Source: Pseudomonas fluorescens
Lineage (GTDB): Bacteria; Pseudomonadota; Gammaproteobacteria; Pseudomonadales; Pseudomonadaceae
Reading direction: 5' to 3'
NCBI RefSeq assembly: GCF_902497895.1
Contig: NZ_CABVHQ010000019.1
Coordinates: 1 to 64,000, forward strand
Length of the DNA stretch: 64,000 bases
The notes under the pieces are model-generated. The model searched no databases. It saw only the letters and a program-made list of their open reading frames with translations, and was not told where the DNA came from. Position numbers and translations under genes: made by a program. Shown here one piece after another: positions 1 to 10,750 of the stretch; the stretch's first letter is position 1, and every line of letters starts with the position of its first letter.

Positions 1-1170
1 CTGTCGCTGGCCTACAGCCCCGGTGTAGCCGAACCAGTCCGCGAAATTGCCCGCGACCCTGAACTCGCCTACAAGTACACCGGCAAGGGCAATCTGGTTG
101 CAGTGATTTCCGATGGCACCGCGATTCTCGGCCTGGGTAACCTCGGTCCATTGGCTTCCAAGCCGGTCATGGAAGGTAAGGGCGTGCTGTTCAAGCGCTT
201 CGCCGGTATCGACGTGTTCGACATCGAAGTCGACTCCGAAAGCCCGCAAGCCTTCATCGATACCGTCAAGCGCATCTCGATCACCTTCGGTGGCATCAAC
301 CTGGAAGACATCAAGGCGCCAGAGTGCTTTGAAATCGAACGCGCTCTGATCGAGCAGTGCGATATTCCGGTGTTCCACGATGACCAGCATGGCACCGCGA
401 TCGTGACCGCTGCCGGCATGATCAATGCCCTGGAAATCGCTGGCAAAACCCTGCCAGAAGCCAAGATCGTCTGCCTGGGTGCTGGTGCTGCCGCTATCTC
501 CTGCATGAAGTTGCTGGTGAGCATGGGCGCGAAGATCGAAAACATCTTCATGGTTGACCGTACCGGGGTGATCCACTCCGGCCGTGACGACCTGAACCAG
601 TACAAGGCTGTCTTCGCTCACGCCACCGACAAGCGCACCTTGTCCGATGCGCTGCAAGGCGCTGACGTGTTCGTCGGCCTGTCCGGCCCGAACCTGCTGA
701 GCGCAGAAAACCTGTTGCTGATGGCAGCCAACCCGATCGTCTTCGCTTGCTCGAACCCGGATCCGGAAATCGCCCCGGAACTGGCTCACGCTACCCGCAA
801 CGACGTGATCATGGCCACCGGCCGTTCGGACTACCCGAACCAGGTCAACAACGTACTGGGCTTCCCGTTCATCTTCCGTGGTGCCCTGGACGTTCGCGCC
901 AAGCGCATCAACGAAGAAATGAAAGTGGCTGCCGCCAACGCCCTGCGCGAACTGGCCAAGCTGCCTGTGCCTCAGGAAGTCTGTGACGCCTACGGTGGTA
1001 TCCAGCTGGAATTCGGTCGTGAGTACATCATTCCGAAGCCAATGGATGCACGCCTGATCACCGTGATCTCCGACGCCGTGGCCAAGGCCGCGATCGAGAG
1101 CGGCGTGGCAACCCTGCCGTATCCGAAGAATTACCCGCTGAAAAGCGTGGATGATGTGTTCAACGGCTAA
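1..1170 (+). CDS. maeB: NADP-dependent malic enzyme, 5' end missing
   Basis: Malic enzyme converts malate to pyruvate and CO2 with reduction of NAD(P)+ in the cytosol, supplying NADPH and pyruvate. The window opens inside the gene: the frame is open from base 1 and reads LSLAYSPGVAEPV, a conserved early segment, so only the first few dozen residues are missing. The catalytic-domain stretch DDQHGTAIVTAAGM and the dinucleotide-binding segment LGAGAAAISCMKLL are both visible. The 390 visible residues fit the short (about 420-residue) form rather than the long form fused to a phosphotransacetylase-like domain. A strong hairpin terminator follows the stop. Choice of NADP over NAD is inferred from the family. 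Confidence 0.93.
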   Translation: MSLAYSPGVAEPVREIARDPELAYKYTGKGNLVAVISDGTAILGLGNLGPLASKPVMEGKGVLFKRFAGIDVFDIEVDSESPQAFIDTVKRISITFGGINLEDIKAPECFEIERALIEQCDIPVFHDDQHGTAIVTAAGMINALEIAGKTLPEAKIVCLGAGAAAISCMKLLVSMGAKIENIFMVDRTGVIHSGRDDLNQYKAVFAHATDKRTLSDALQGADVFVGLSGPNLLSAENLLLMAANPIVFACSNPDPEIAPELAHATRNDVIMATGRSDYPNQVNNVLGFPFIFRGALDVRAKRINEEMKVAAANALRELAKLPVPQEVCDAYGGIQLEFGREYIIPKPMDARLITVISDAVAKAAIESGVATLPYPKNYPLKSVDDVFNG

Positions 1171-1188
1171 GCCGTTGTAGCGTCAAAC

Positions 1189-1224
1189 AAAAAGCCCCGG
1201 CTCGTGAGAGTCGGGGCTTTTTGC
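1189..1224 (+). terminator. Rho-independent terminator after maeB
   Basis: An A-rich flank and the arm AAAGCCCCG pair across a short loop with CGGGGCTTT, which runs into five T residues. It begins about 20 bases after the maeB stop. The symmetric A and T flanks mean it could also stop transcription arriving from the minus-strand mrcA side. Confidence 0.9.
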
Positions 1225-1250
1225 GTTATGGCGGTTGTGGAATGCACCTT

Positions 1251-1413
1251 GTGGCGAGGGAGCTTGCTGTGGCGAGGGGGCTTGTCGGAACGCCGCATCG
1301 CCCCGTTCGGCTGCGCAGCAGTCGTAAGTCGGTTGACGCATTCAGCCAGACACGGCGAGGCTAGATATTTTAGGACTGCTGCGCAGTCCAGCGGGGGCAA
1401 GCCCCCTCGCCAC
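1251..1413. repeat. REPIN, GTGGCGAGGG class
   Basis: Inverted pair of REP units: GTGGCGAGGGAGCTTGCTG at the left and GCAAGCCCCCTCGCCAC at the right, with inner arms around GGCTGCGCAGCAGTC and GACTGCTGCGCAGTCC. It fills the space between the converging maeB and mrcA genes. The left REP seems to carry a partial tandem copy, because GTGGCGAGGG occurs twice. A second member of this class lies at 48016-48145. Confidence 0.85.
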
Positions 1414-1431
1414 AATTGCCCGCAGTGGCAG

Positions 1432-3879
1432 CTAGAACAAATCGATCGGCGCCGCTTCATCCGCTGGCAGCGGGCTGCCTGGTGCGTTGCCGTTGCCCAG
1501 TTCGTTGGCTGAGGGCGGGGTGTCTTCGTTCTTGAACAGCTCGAAGTAAGCGTTAGGCGTGCCTGGGGTGGCTGCGCGGCCGCTGATCGGATCGACCCGC
1601 AGGCTCAGAATGCCTTCCGGTTCGTTCTGAGTGTGAGCCGGTTTGTCCTTGAGGGCGGCGGCCATGTAAGTCATCCAGATCGGCAGCGCGACGGTGCCGC
1701 CGTATTCGCGGCGACCGAGGCTTTCCGGTTGGTCGAAACCGGCCCAGACGGTAGTCACGTAATCGGCATTGTAGCCAGAGAACCAGGCGTCCTTGGACTC
1801 GTTGGTAGTCCCGGTCTTGCCCGCCAGGTCGGTGCGGCCCAGAGCCATGGCGCGGCGCCCGGTGCCGAGCTTGATTACGTCCTGCAGCATGCTGTTGAGG
1901 ATGAAGGTGGTCCGGCCATCGATGATGCGTTCAGCCACTGCTGGCGTTTGTGCGGCTGGCGCTGGCGCCGGTGCTTCGCCTGGCGTCGAGCTGACGGTGA
2001 AGGCGTTGGCGTTGGCGACTGGCGCGGCAATTGCGTCGCTGACGCTGTCGGCGGTCGGCACGCTGGGCGGGTTGGCGGTGAACAGGTTGTCACCGTTGCG
2101 GCTTTCGATTTTGTCGATGATGTACGGGGTGACCTTGTAGCCGCCATTGGCAAAGGTGCTCCAGCCAGTAGCGATTTCCATTGGCGTCAGGGTGGCCGTG
2201 CCCAGTGCCAGCGACAGGTTGCGCGGCAGGTCCTGCTTGTTGAAGCCGAACTTGCTGATGTAGTCGATCGTGCGGTCGACGCCCATGCTTTGCAGCAGGC
2301 GGATCGACACCAGGTTGCGCGATTTGTAGAGCGCTTCGCGCATGCGGATCGGACCGAGGAAGGTATTGGTGTCGTTCTTCGGACGCCAGACCTTGTCCAG
2401 GTACTCATCGACGAACACGATTGGTGCGTCGTTCACCAGGCTGGAGGCAGTGTATCCGCTGTCCAGCGCTGCGCTGTAGACGAACGGCTTGAAGCTGGAA
2501 CCGGGTTGGCGCTTGGCCTGTAGCGCCCGATTGTAGTTGCTTTGCTCGAACGCGAAGCCGCCGACCAGTGAGCGGATTGCGCCGTTCTGCGGGTCCAGCG
2601 AGACCAGCGCGCCCTGGGCGACCGGGATCTGGCTGAACTTCAGCGAGTTGTCCGCCTGGCGTTGCACGCGGATCAGGTCGCCGACCTGGGCAACGTCTGC
2701 AGGCTGCTTGGGATTGGGTCCCATGCTGTTGGTGTTGAGGAATGGCCGGGCCCATTTCATGCTGTCCCAGCCGAGATGTTCTTCGCCGGTGCGGGTCAGT
2801 ACCTGTACGCCGTTCTTGTCGACCTGAGTGACGATGGCCGGTTCAAGCCCGCTGATCGTGCGCTGCTTGGTCAGTTCCTGGGCCCAGGCTTCGCGGGTCT
2901 TGCCCGGCAGGCGTGATTCCGGGCCCCGGTAGCCGTGGCGCTGATCGTAGGTCATCAGGCCTTCATGGACGGCGGTGTTCGCCATCTCCTGCAGATTGCT
3001 CGGCACAGTCGTGGTGACGCGGAAGCCTTCGGTGTAGGCGTCGCTGCCATAGCGGCCGACCATTTCGGCGCGGGCCATTTCGGCAATGTACGGGGCATTC
3101 ACTTCGGGTGTCGGCACGTGGTAGCTGGCGTTGAGCGGCTCGGTCACAGCCGCCTGATAGGCCGCTTCGTCGATTTTTCCGAGCTTGTACATGCGCCCCA
3201 GGATCCAGTCGCGACGCTCCTTGCTGCGTGTCGGGTTGGCCAGTGGATTAAAGCGCGAAGGCGCCTTCGGCAGCCCGGCGATCATGGCCATCTGTGCCAG
3301 GGTGATGTCACGAATCGACTTGCCGTAATAAACTTGTGCCGCCGCCTCGATCCCGTAAGCCCGGTTGCCGAGGTAGATCTTGTTGACGTAGAGCTCCAGG
3401 ATCTCGTCCTTGGTCAGCTGACGTTCTATCTGCAGGGCCAGGAGAATTTCCGTAGTCTTGCGCGAGAAGCTGCGTTCGCTGGTGAGGAAGAAGTTCTTGG
3501 CCACCTGCATGGTGATGGTGCTGCCGCCGGACTGAATGTGTCCGCTTTTTACCAGTTGAGTGGCGGCACGCATCAGACTGCCGGGGTCCACGCCATAGTG
3601 ATGGGCGAAGTTGTCGTCTTCGGCAGAAAGCAGTGCGTTGATGAAATTGGGCGGAATGTCGGCGAAACGGATCGGAGTTCGACGCATTTCGCCAAACTCT
3701 GCAATCAATTTATTATCGCTGCTGTATACCCGCAAAGGAATCTGCAACTGAATGCTTCTCAGTGCCTCTACGGAGGGCAGCCCGGGGCTAAGATAGAGAA
3801 ATGCGCCACTCAGACCGAGGAGCAGTCCGCAGAAAACAGCGACGATAGACCACCCGAAAAACTTCAGCAGACGAATCAA
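1432..3879 (-). CDS. mrcA: Penicillin-binding protein 1A (bifunctional peptidoglycan synthase)
   Basis: Class A PBP: polymerises lipid II into glycan strands and crosslinks the peptides in the periplasm while anchored in the inner membrane. The 815-residue protein starts with a short cytoplasmic tail and one membrane helix (about residues 7-31). The glycosyltransferase domain follows with the signature EDDNFAHHYG (from residue 87) and a GGSTITMQVAKNFF segment. The transpeptidase domain has the SxxK serine in PGSSFKPF (about residue 460), SRN as the SxN motif, and KTGTT (about 690). An Ala/Pro-rich insert sits ahead of the KTG box. It is divergent from pilM, as in other pseudomonads (ponA/mrcA next to pilMNOPQ). 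Length and motifs are normal. Confidence 0.96.
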   Translation of the reverse strand: MIRLLKFFGWSIVAVFCGLLLGLSGAFLYLSPGLPSVEALRSIQLQIPLRVYSSDNKLIAEFGEMRRTPIRFADIPPNFINALLSAEDDNFAHHYGVDPGSLMRAATQLVKSGHIQSGGSTITMQVAKNFFLTSERSFSRKTTEILLALQIERQLTKDEILELYVNKIYLGNRAYGIEAAAQVYYGKSIRDITLAQMAMIAGLPKAPSRFNPLANPTRSKERRDWILGRMYKLGKIDEAAYQAAVTEPLNASYHVPTPEVNAPYIAEMARAEMVGRYGSDAYTEGFRVTTTVPSNLQEMANTAVHEGLMTYDQRHGYRGPESRLPGKTREAWAQELTKQRTISGLEPAIVTQVDKNGVQVLTRTGEEHLGWDSMKWARPFLNTNSMGPNPKQPADVAQVGDLIRVQRQADNSLKFSQIPVAQGALVSLDPQNGAIRSLVGGFAFEQSNYNRALQAKRQPGSSFKPFVYSAALDSGYTASSLVNDAPIVFVDEYLDKVWRPKNDTNTFLGPIRMREALYKSRNLVSIRLLQSMGVDRTIDYISKFGFNKQDLPRNLSLALGTATLTPMEIATGWSTFANGGYKVTPYIIDKIESRNGDNLFTANPPSVPTADSVSDAIAAPVANANAFTVSSTPGEAPAPAPAAQTPAVAERIIDGRTTFILNSMLQDVIKLGTGRRAMALGRTDLAGKTGTTNESKDAWFSGYNADYVTTVWAGFDQPESLGRREYGGTVALPIWMTYMAAALKDKPAHTQNEPEGILSLRVDPISGRAATPGTPNAYFELFKNEDTPPSANELGNGNAPGSPLPADEAAPIDLF

Positions 3880-3982
3880 GGCTTTTGGATTTCCAGAGAA
3901 AAGAATGAATTAGGCGTCAGGCGATTCAGGGTATACAAGATCAGCCCACGCTTGAGTTAAATGCGGAAAAAAAGCGCTGGGC

Positions 3983-3988
3983 ATTATA
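3983..3988 (-). promoter_or_regulatory. Candidate -10 box for mrcA
   Basis: On the minus strand the divergent mrcA-pilM gap carries a perfect TATAAT about 100 bases upstream of the mrcA start. No good -35 lies at 16-18 bases. A TTGACA on the same strand at 4023-4028 is too far away (34 bases) to be its partner. This is a weak call. Confidence 0.3.
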
Positions 3989-4070
3989 AGCACTTTTCTG
4001 CAGAGCGCGTCATTTGCGCTTCTGTCAAGACGAAGGGTATTGAACGCATCGAATAATCGAGAGTCCGTAA

Positions 4071-5161
<1,091 letters not shown>

Positions 5162-5162
<1 letters not shown>

Positions 5163-5731
5163 TGGCGCGGATCAACCTTCTGCCCTGGCGCGAAGAGCTG
5201 CGCGAAATGCGCCGCAAACGATTTTTGCTGGCCCTGGCGGGCGTTCTATTGGCAGCGGTAGGTGCAGTCCTCATGGTCGACCAATACATTGCTGGCGAGA
5301 TTGATCGGCAAGAGGCCCGCAATCACCATCTCAGCCAGCAAATTGCACTGCTCGACGATCGGATCAAGCAGATCAGTGAATTGAAAACCCGTCGGCAGCA
5401 GCTCGTGGAGCGGATGAGGATCATTCAGGACTTGCAGGGTAACCGTCCGGTTAGTGGACGAATCTTTGATCAATTGGCCCGCACTCTTCCGGACGGGGTG
5501 TATTTCACCGAAGTGAAAATGACCGACAACATGCTTTCCATTCGCGGTGCGGCGGATTCGAACAACCGAGTTTCTGATTTGATGCGCAACCTGGATGGGT
5601 CCGACTGGTTCGACGCACCGAGCCTGACCGAGGTCAAGACCAATACCGCCGGTGCGCAGGACCAGGCCAACGTCTTCCAGCTGACGGTTCGCCAGGCTCG
5701 ACCGACAACAGCTCCGGGGGCCGCGAAATGA
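5162..5731 (+). CDS. pilN: Type IV pilus assembly protein PilN
   Basis: Bitopic inner-membrane protein that binds PilM through its cytoplasmic N-terminus and pairs with PilO in the periplasm. The N-terminus ARINLLPWREELREMRRKRF contains the PilM-binding INLLPWR motif. It is followed by a membrane helix (about residues 20-42), a coiled-coil segment (about 45-85) and a ferredoxin-like periplasmic domain. 189 residues, normal size. Coupled to pilM (TGATG) and to pilO (ATGA overlap). Confidence 0.95.
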
Positions 5732-6351
5732 ATCTGTCCGAGTGGTTCCAGGGGCTGCGCAAGATCGATCTGAACGATCTGGACATGAGCAACATGGGTG
5801 CTTGGCCTGCGGCCGTCAAAGCCATGGTCGGCGCCTTGTTGATGGTCCTGGTGCTGGCGCTGGGATACAAGGTTTTCCTCGAGGATCTTCAGGGTCGGCT
5901 CGACCAGCAACGTGCCGATGAAGTCGACTTGAAGCTCAATTTCGCGAACAAGGCCCATCTGGCGGCGAATCTGGAGCGGTATGCCGAGCAGATGAAGGAC
6001 ATGGAAAACTCTTTCGGCGTCCTGCTGCGCCAGCTTCCCGGTGATACCGAGGTTCCCGGCCTGCTGGAAGATATCACTCGTACGGGGTTGGGCAGTGGCC
6101 TGGAGTTCGAGGAGATAAAGCTGTTGCCAGAGGAGGCTCAGCAGTTCTACATCGAGCTGCCGATCCAGATCACCGTCACCGGTGCCTACCATGACCTGGC
6201 GACCTTTGTCAGCGGCGTGGCCGGCTTGCCGCGAATCGTCACCCTGCATGATTTCGAGATCAAACCGGTCACACCGGATATTGGCTCGAAACTGCGCATG
6301 AGCATCCAGGCCAAGACCTATCGCTACAACGATAAGGGGTTGCAGAAATGA
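5728..6351 (+). CDS. pilO: Type IV pilus assembly protein PilO
   Basis: Partner of PilN in the alignment subcomplex linking the motor to the secretin. 207 residues. The N-terminal cytoplasmic segment is followed by one membrane helix (about residues 32-52), then a coiled coil (about 53-95) and a periplasmic domain with a conserved PGDTEVPGLLEDI stretch. The start overlaps the pilN stop by four bases, and the end overlaps pilP by four. Confidence 0.95.
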   Translation: MNLSEWFQGLRKIDLNDLDMSNMGAWPAAVKAMVGALLMVLVLALGYKVFLEDLQGRLDQQRADEVDLKLNFANKAHLAANLERYAEQMKDMENSFGVLLRQLPGDTEVPGLLEDITRTGLGSGLEFEEIKLLPEEAQQFYIELPIQITVTGAYHDLATFVSGVAGLPRIVTLHDFEIKPVTPDIGSKLRMSIQAKTYRYNDKGLQK

Positions 6352-6875
6352 AGGCGACCCACTGGATACTGATGGTTGTGGTGCTGATGGGGTTGTCCGG
6401 CTGCGGCAGCGATAACGATTTCAGCGATCTGGACGCCTTTATGAACGAGGTGCGCCTGCGCCCTCCCGGCAAAATTGAACCTACACCGACCTTCAACTCC
6501 TACCAGGCATTTACCTATAACGCCGCATCCTTGCGCAGCCCGTTTCTACCGCCGGTCAGGGTTGATCTGGCGGGGCGTCAGCACGGATCGCGCAACGTGA
6601 AGCCCGACCCGAATCGGCTGAAGCAGTATCTCGAAGGTTTCAATATCGAGCAGTTCGAGATGGTTGGCACTATCTCCAATGCCTCTGGCTCCTTCGCCCT
6701 GCTACGTGGCGCCAGTGGTGTGCACAGGTTGAAAGTCGGGGATTACCTGGGGCGTAATGATGGCCGGGTCGTGGCCGTCAGTGACTCGCAAGTCGATGTG
6801 GTTGAAATCGTTTCCGATGGCGAGGGTGCCTGGCTGGAGCGACCGCGGACCATTCCAATGAAAGCCCGCCAATAG
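6348..6875 (+). CDS. pilP: Type IV pilus lipoprotein PilP
   Basis: Inner-membrane lipoprotein bridging PilN/PilO to the N-domains of the PilQ secretin. The signal peptide ends in the lipobox LSGC, with the lipid-carrying cysteine at residue 19. Then come a disordered Pro-rich linker and a small beta-sandwich with FEMVGTI and VGDYLGRNDGRV segments typical of the PilP homology domain. 175 residues. ATGA overlap with pilO; pilQ starts 13 bases downstream. Confidence 0.94.
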   Translation: MKATHWILMVVVLMGLSGCGSDNDFSDLDAFMNEVRLRPPGKIEPTPTFNSYQAFTYNAASLRSPFLPPVRVDLAGRQHGSRNVKPDPNRLKQYLEGFNIEQFEMVGTISNASGSFALLRGASGVHRLKVGDYLGRNDGRVVAVSDSQVDVVEIVSDGEGAWLERPRTIPMKARQ

Positions 6876-6888
6876 TGGAACTTGAATA

Positions 6889-8967
6889 ATGAGCAGGACT
6901 ATTTCATCCCTCGGTATTGCGCTATGGATAGCGCTGCTGTCGCCGATGGTACTGGCGGCCAACCTCAAAACGCTGGAGGTCGCCGCGTTGCCGGGGGACC
7001 GTGTCGAGTTGCAGCTGACATTCGACGGCCCGCCTCCCGCGCCCGCTGGCTATACCACCGATCAGCCCGCGCGAATTGCTCTCGACTTGCCGGGGGTCAC
7101 CGTTGGGCTGGCGAACAAGAATCGAGATCTGGGTGGTGGCAATGCGCGCAGCGTGACGGTGGTCGAGGCCAAGGGCCGCACGCGGCTGATTGTCAGTCTG
7201 ACGACCCTGGCGCCCTATACCACGCGCGTCCAGGGCAACAAGCTGTTCGTAGTGATCGGTCAGGGCGGGGCGGTTGCACAGAAGCCCGCGTCGAGCGCGC
7301 CGCGAGCGGCCGCCCCAGTACCCTTAAGGGCATCTGCGCCAGCGGGTAAAGCCATCCGCGGCGTGGATTTCCAGCGCGGAGAACTGGGCGAGGGCAACGT
7401 GGTCATCGAGTTGTCGGACCCAAGCATCAGTCCGGATATCCAGGAAAACAATGGCAAGATCATCCTGAACTTCGCTAAAACCCAATTGCCCGAACCGCTG
7501 CGAGTCCGCCTGGACGTCAAGGATTTCGCCACGCCCGTGCAGTTCGTCAGCGCCAGTGCTGCCGCCGATAAGACCAGCATCATCATCGAGCCCAGTGGTG
7601 CCTTCGACTATTCGACTTATCAGACCGACAACAAGCTGACGGTCAGTGTCCGGCCCATGACCGTCGACGACCTGCAAAAGCGCAACGCCGATCGCGTCGC
7701 CTACAGCGGTGAAAAGCTGTCGCTGAATTTTCAGGACATCGATGTGCGCTCGGTGCTGCAACTGATCGCCGACTTCACCAATCTCAATCTGGTTGCCAGT
7801 GACACGGTGCAGGGTGGCATCACCTTGCGTTTGCAGAATGTGCCATGGGATCAGGCCCTGGACCTGGTGCTGAAAACCAAGGGCCTCGACAAGCGCAAGA
7901 TCGGTAACGTCCTGCTGGTCGCCCCAGCCGATGAAATTGCCGCCCGCGAGCGTCAGGAGCTGGAATCGCAAAAGCAGATCGCCGAACTGGCACCTCTGCG
8001 ACGTGAGCTGTTGCAGGTCAACTACGCCAAGGCGAAGGACATCGCCGAGCTGTTCAAGTCAGTGACCAACAAGCAGTCGGAAACGGACGAGCGGGGCTCG
8101 ATTACCGTGGATGAGCGGACTAACAACATCATTGCCTACCAGACCCAGGACCGCCTCGACGAATTAAGGCGCATCGTCGCCCAGCTGGATATCCCGGTGC
8201 GCCAGGTGATGATCGAAGCGCGGATCGTCGAAGCCAATGTCGATTATGACAAAAGCCTTGGCGTGCGCTGGGGTGGCTCGCTGCAGAACAAGGGCAACTG
8301 GAACACCTCGGGCGTCAGCAACAGCAACGATACGTCGGGCACTATCGGCACGCCGGGCGGCACCAATACCAACTCGCCATTCGTCGATATGGGCACGGTC
8401 GGTAACACCTCGGGTCTGGGCATCGCCTTTATCACCGATAACGTGCTGCTGGACCTGGAACTGACGGCTATGGAGAAGACCGGGAACGGGGAAATTGTCT
8501 CCCAGCCGAAAGTGGTCACCTCGGACAAGGAAACCGCGAAAATCCTCAAAGGCACTGAAATTCCCTACCAGGAAGCCAGTTCCAGCGGCGCAACCTCGGT
8601 GTCTTTCAAGGAGGCCTCGCTGTCGCTGGAGGTGACGCCGCAGATCACCCCGGACAACCGCATTATCATGGAGGTCAAGGTCACCAAGGATGAGCCGGAT
8701 TACCTGAACAAGCTCAACGATGTCCCGCCTATCAAGAAAAATGAAGTCAACGCCAAGGTACTGGTCAATGATGGAGAAACCATCGTTATCGGTGGGGTTT
8801 TCTCAAATACTCAAAGCAAGGTGGTAGATAAGGTGCCATTTCTTGGTGATGTGCCGTATCTTGGCCGCCTTTTCCGAAGGGATGTTGTTTCGGAGAAAAA
8901 ATCCGAGCTGCTGGTATTCCTGACTCCGCGTATCATGAATAACCAGGCGATTGCTGTGAGTCATTGA
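6889..8967 (+). CDS. pilQ: Type IV pilus secretin PilQ
   Basis: Outer-membrane multimeric gate through which type IV pili extend. The 692-residue precursor has a Sec signal peptide ending VLAA. Two AMIN domains (about residues 25-125 and 160-265) bind peptidoglycan. An N0/STN domain (about 280-345, [20 protein letters not shown]), a NolW-type N1 domain (about 370-440) and the C-terminal secretin barrel domain (about 500-685, ending [15 protein letters not shown]) follow. A Ser/Thr/Gly/Asn-rich stretch sits in the secretin region. This is one of two secretins in the window; the other is gspD. Confidence 0.96.
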   Translation: MSRTISSLGIALWIALLSPMVLAANLKTLEVAALPGDRVELQLTFDGPPPAPAGYTTDQPARIALDLPGVTVGLANKNRDLGGGNARSVTVVEAKGRTRLIVSLTTLAPYTTRVQGNKLFVVIGQGGAVAQKPASSAPRAAAPVPLRASAPAGKAIRGVDFQRGELGEGNVVIELSDPSISPDIQENNGKIILNFAKTQLPEPLRVRLDVKDFATPVQFVSASAAADKTSIIIEPSGAFDYSTYQTDNKLTVSVRPMTVDDLQKRNADRVAYSGEKLSLNFQDIDVRSVLQLIADFTNLNLVASDTVQGGITLRLQNVPWDQALDLVLKTKGLDKRKIGNVLLVAPADEIAARERQELESQKQIAELAPLRRELLQVNYAKAKDIAELFKSVTNKQSETDERGSITVDERTNNIIAYQTQDRLDELRRIVAQLDIPVRQVMIEARIVEANVDYDKSLGVRWGGSLQNKGNWNTSGVSNSNDTSGTIGTPGGTNTNSPFVDMGTVGNTSGLGIAFITDNVLLDLELTAMEKTGNGEIVSQPKVVTSDKETAKILKGTEIPYQEASSSGATSVSFKEASLSLEVTPQITPDNRIIMEVKVTKDEPDYLNKLNDVPPIKKNEVNAKVLVNDGETIVIGGVFSNTQSKVVDKVPFLGDVPYLGRLFRRDVVSEKKSELLVFLTPRIMNNQAIAVSH

Positions 8968-8971
8968 TTCT

Positions 8972-9490
8972 GTGCGAAATTTGATTCTTGTTGGGCCAAT
9001 GGGTGCTGGTAAAAGCACCATTGGCCGCTTGCTGGCCAAAGAGCTGCGCCTGCCATTCAAAGATTCCGATAAGGAAATTGAATTGCGCACGGGTGCCAAT
9101 ATCCCGTGGATCTTCGATAAAGAAGGCGAACCGGGTTTTCGTGATCGCGAGCAGGCAATGATTGCCGAGCTCTGCGCAGCCGACGGCGTGGTGCTGGCAA
9201 CCGGCGGTGGCGCGGTCATGCGCGATGCCAATCGCAAGGCGCTGCATGCCGGTGGCCGTGTGGTGTACCTGCATGCTTCGGTGGAGCAGCAGGTCGGTCG
9301 CACCGCCCGTGATCGCAATCGGCCGCTGTTGCGTACCGCTGATCCGGCAAAAACCCTCAGGGATTTGCTGGCGATCCGCGATCCGCTTTATCGGGAAATC
9401 GCCGATCTGGTGGTGGAAACCGATGAGCGGCCGCCACGAATGGTCGTTCTGGATATTCTGGATCGCTTGCAGCACCTTCCTCCCCGTTAA
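8972..9490 (+). CDS. aroK: Shikimate kinase
   Basis: Phosphorylates shikimate to shikimate 3-phosphate with ATP, the fifth step of the chorismate pathway. The Walker A loop GPMGAGKS covers residues 8-15, the shikimate-binding FRDREQAMI and ATGGGAV segments follow, and the lid carries RNRPLL. The GTG start at 8972 gives the normal 172-residue length and leaves the P-loop at the expected distance. It begins four bases after the pilQ stop; pilQ-aroK-aroB is a common gammaproteobacterial linkage. Confidence 0.96.
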   Translation: MRNLILVGPMGAGKSTIGRLLAKELRLPFKDSDKEIELRTGANIPWIFDKEGEPGFRDREQAMIAELCAADGVVLATGGGAVMRDANRKALHAGGRVVYLHASVEQQVGRTARDRNRPLLRTADPAKTLRDLLAIRDPLYREIADLVVETDERPPRMVVLDILDRLQHLPPR

Positions 9491-9580
9491 TGCGCAAGGC
9501 GAAATGCGCTATCCTCAGCCTCCAGTCTTGAGCGCTTCAACTCATGGCCCGGGACTATCGGGTGACGTCAAAAAAAACTG

Positions 9581-9616
9581 GCGTTGCCGGCCGCTGATGC
9601 GTTGCCGGCCGCCAGC
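9581..9616 (+). repeat. Short direct repeat and hairpin between aroK and aroB
   Basis: The 14-base word GCGTTGCCGGCCGC occurs twice with an 18-base period (9581-9594, 9599-9612). It is framed by CTGGCG (9579-9584) and CGCCAG (9611-9616), with an A-run before and a T-rich stretch after. The segment can fold into a hairpin resembling an attenuator or terminator ahead of aroB. Function not known. Confidence 0.35.
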
Positions 9617-9639
9617 TTCATTTTTCACTGTGGGGACAC

Positions 9640-10740
9640 ATGCAGACACTTAAGGTCGATTTAGGCGAGCGTAGCTACCCGATTCATATTGGCGAAGGTT
9701 TGCTGGGGCAACCCGAACTCCTGGCGCCGCATATCGCCGGGCGGCAAGTGGCAATCATCTCCAACGAGACCGTTGCACCGCTTTATCTCGAGCGTCTGAC
9801 CCGCAGCCTCGCGCAGTTTTCGGTCATTTCCGTGGTGCTGCCAGATGGCGAGGTCTTCAAGACCTGGGAAACTCTGCAGACTATTTTCGACGGTTTGCTC
9901 ACCGCCCGGCATGACCGCCGCACCACTGTCATCGCTCTCGGTGGCGGCGTTATCGGTGACATGGCCGGTTTTGCCGCTGCCTGCTACCAGCGCGGCGTCG
10001 ATTTCATCCAGGTGCCGACCACGCTGCTGTCGCAAGTCGACTCGTCGGTGGGCGGCAAAACCGGGATCAACCATCCGCTGGGCAAGAACATGGTCGGCGC
10101 CTTCTATCAGCCCAAGGTGGTGCTGATCGATACCTCGACCCTCAATACCCTGCCTCCCCGCGAATTGTCCGCAGGCCTGGCGGAAGTCATCAAGTATGGC
10201 CTGATCTGCGACGAACCCTTCCTCACCTGGCTCGAAGAAAACGTCGATCGGCTGCGGGCACTGGACCAGACGGCGCTGACCGTCGCCATCGAACGCTCCT
10301 GCGCGGCCAAGGCTGCAGTGGTGGGTGCTGACGAGCGAGAGTCCGGAGTACGCGCTACGCTCAATCTGGGGCATACCTTCGGCCACGCCATCGAAACCCA
10401 TATGGGCTATGGTGTCTGGCTGCATGGTGAGGCGGTCGCCGCCGGAACCGTGATGGCCCTGGAAATGTCCACGCGCCTGGGCTGGATCACCGAGCAAGAG
10501 CGTGATCGCGGGATTCGCCTGTTCCAGAGGGCCGGGTTGCCGGTCATCCCGCCCGAGGAGATGACCGAGGCCGATTTTCTCGAACACATGGCAATCGACA
10601 AGAAAGTAATCGACGGTCGTTTGCGTCTGGTGCTGTTGCGCCGCATGGGCGAAGCCGTAGTGACCGACGATTATCCGAAAGAGGTTTTACAGGCCACGCT
10701 GGGAGCGGATTACCGCGCTCTGGCTCAGCTTAAAGGTTGA
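9640..10740 (+). CDS. aroB: 3-dehydroquinate synthase
   Basis: Converts DAHP to 3-dehydroquinate using NAD+ and a divalent metal, the second step of the shikimate pathway. 366 residues, normal length. The NAD-binding [15 protein letters not shown] and substrate-loop [18 protein letters not shown] are present. The metal ligands are visible as the Glu in [11 protein letters not shown] and the His residues in [10 protein letters not shown] and [10 protein letters not shown]. The ATG has GGGGA at a good distance upstream. It lies 149 bases after aroK and 10 bases before the SPOR-domain gene. Confidence 0.97.
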   Translation: MQTLKVDLGERSYPIHIGEGLLGQPELLAPHIAGRQVAIISNETVAPLYLERLTRSLAQFSVISVVLPDGEVFKTWETLQTIFDGLLTARHDRRTTVIALGGGVIGDMAGFAAACYQRGVDFIQVPTTLLSQVDSSVGGKTGINHPLGKNMVGAFYQPKVVLIDTSTLNTLPPRELSAGLAEVIKYGLICDEPFLTWLEENVDRLRALDQTALTVAIERSCAAKAAVVGADERESGVRATLNLGHTFGHAIETHMGYGVWLHGEAVAAGTVMALEMSTRLGWITEQERDRGIRLFQRAGLPVIPPEEMTEADFLEHMAIDKKVIDGRLRLVLLRRMGEAVVTDDYPKEVLQATLGADYRALAQLKG

Positions 10741-10750
10741 TTAGATCCCG

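Noticed and set aside
4023..4028. TTGACA as the -35 of the mrcA promoter
   Set aside because: It is 34 bases from the perfect TATAAT, too far for a sigma-70 promoter.
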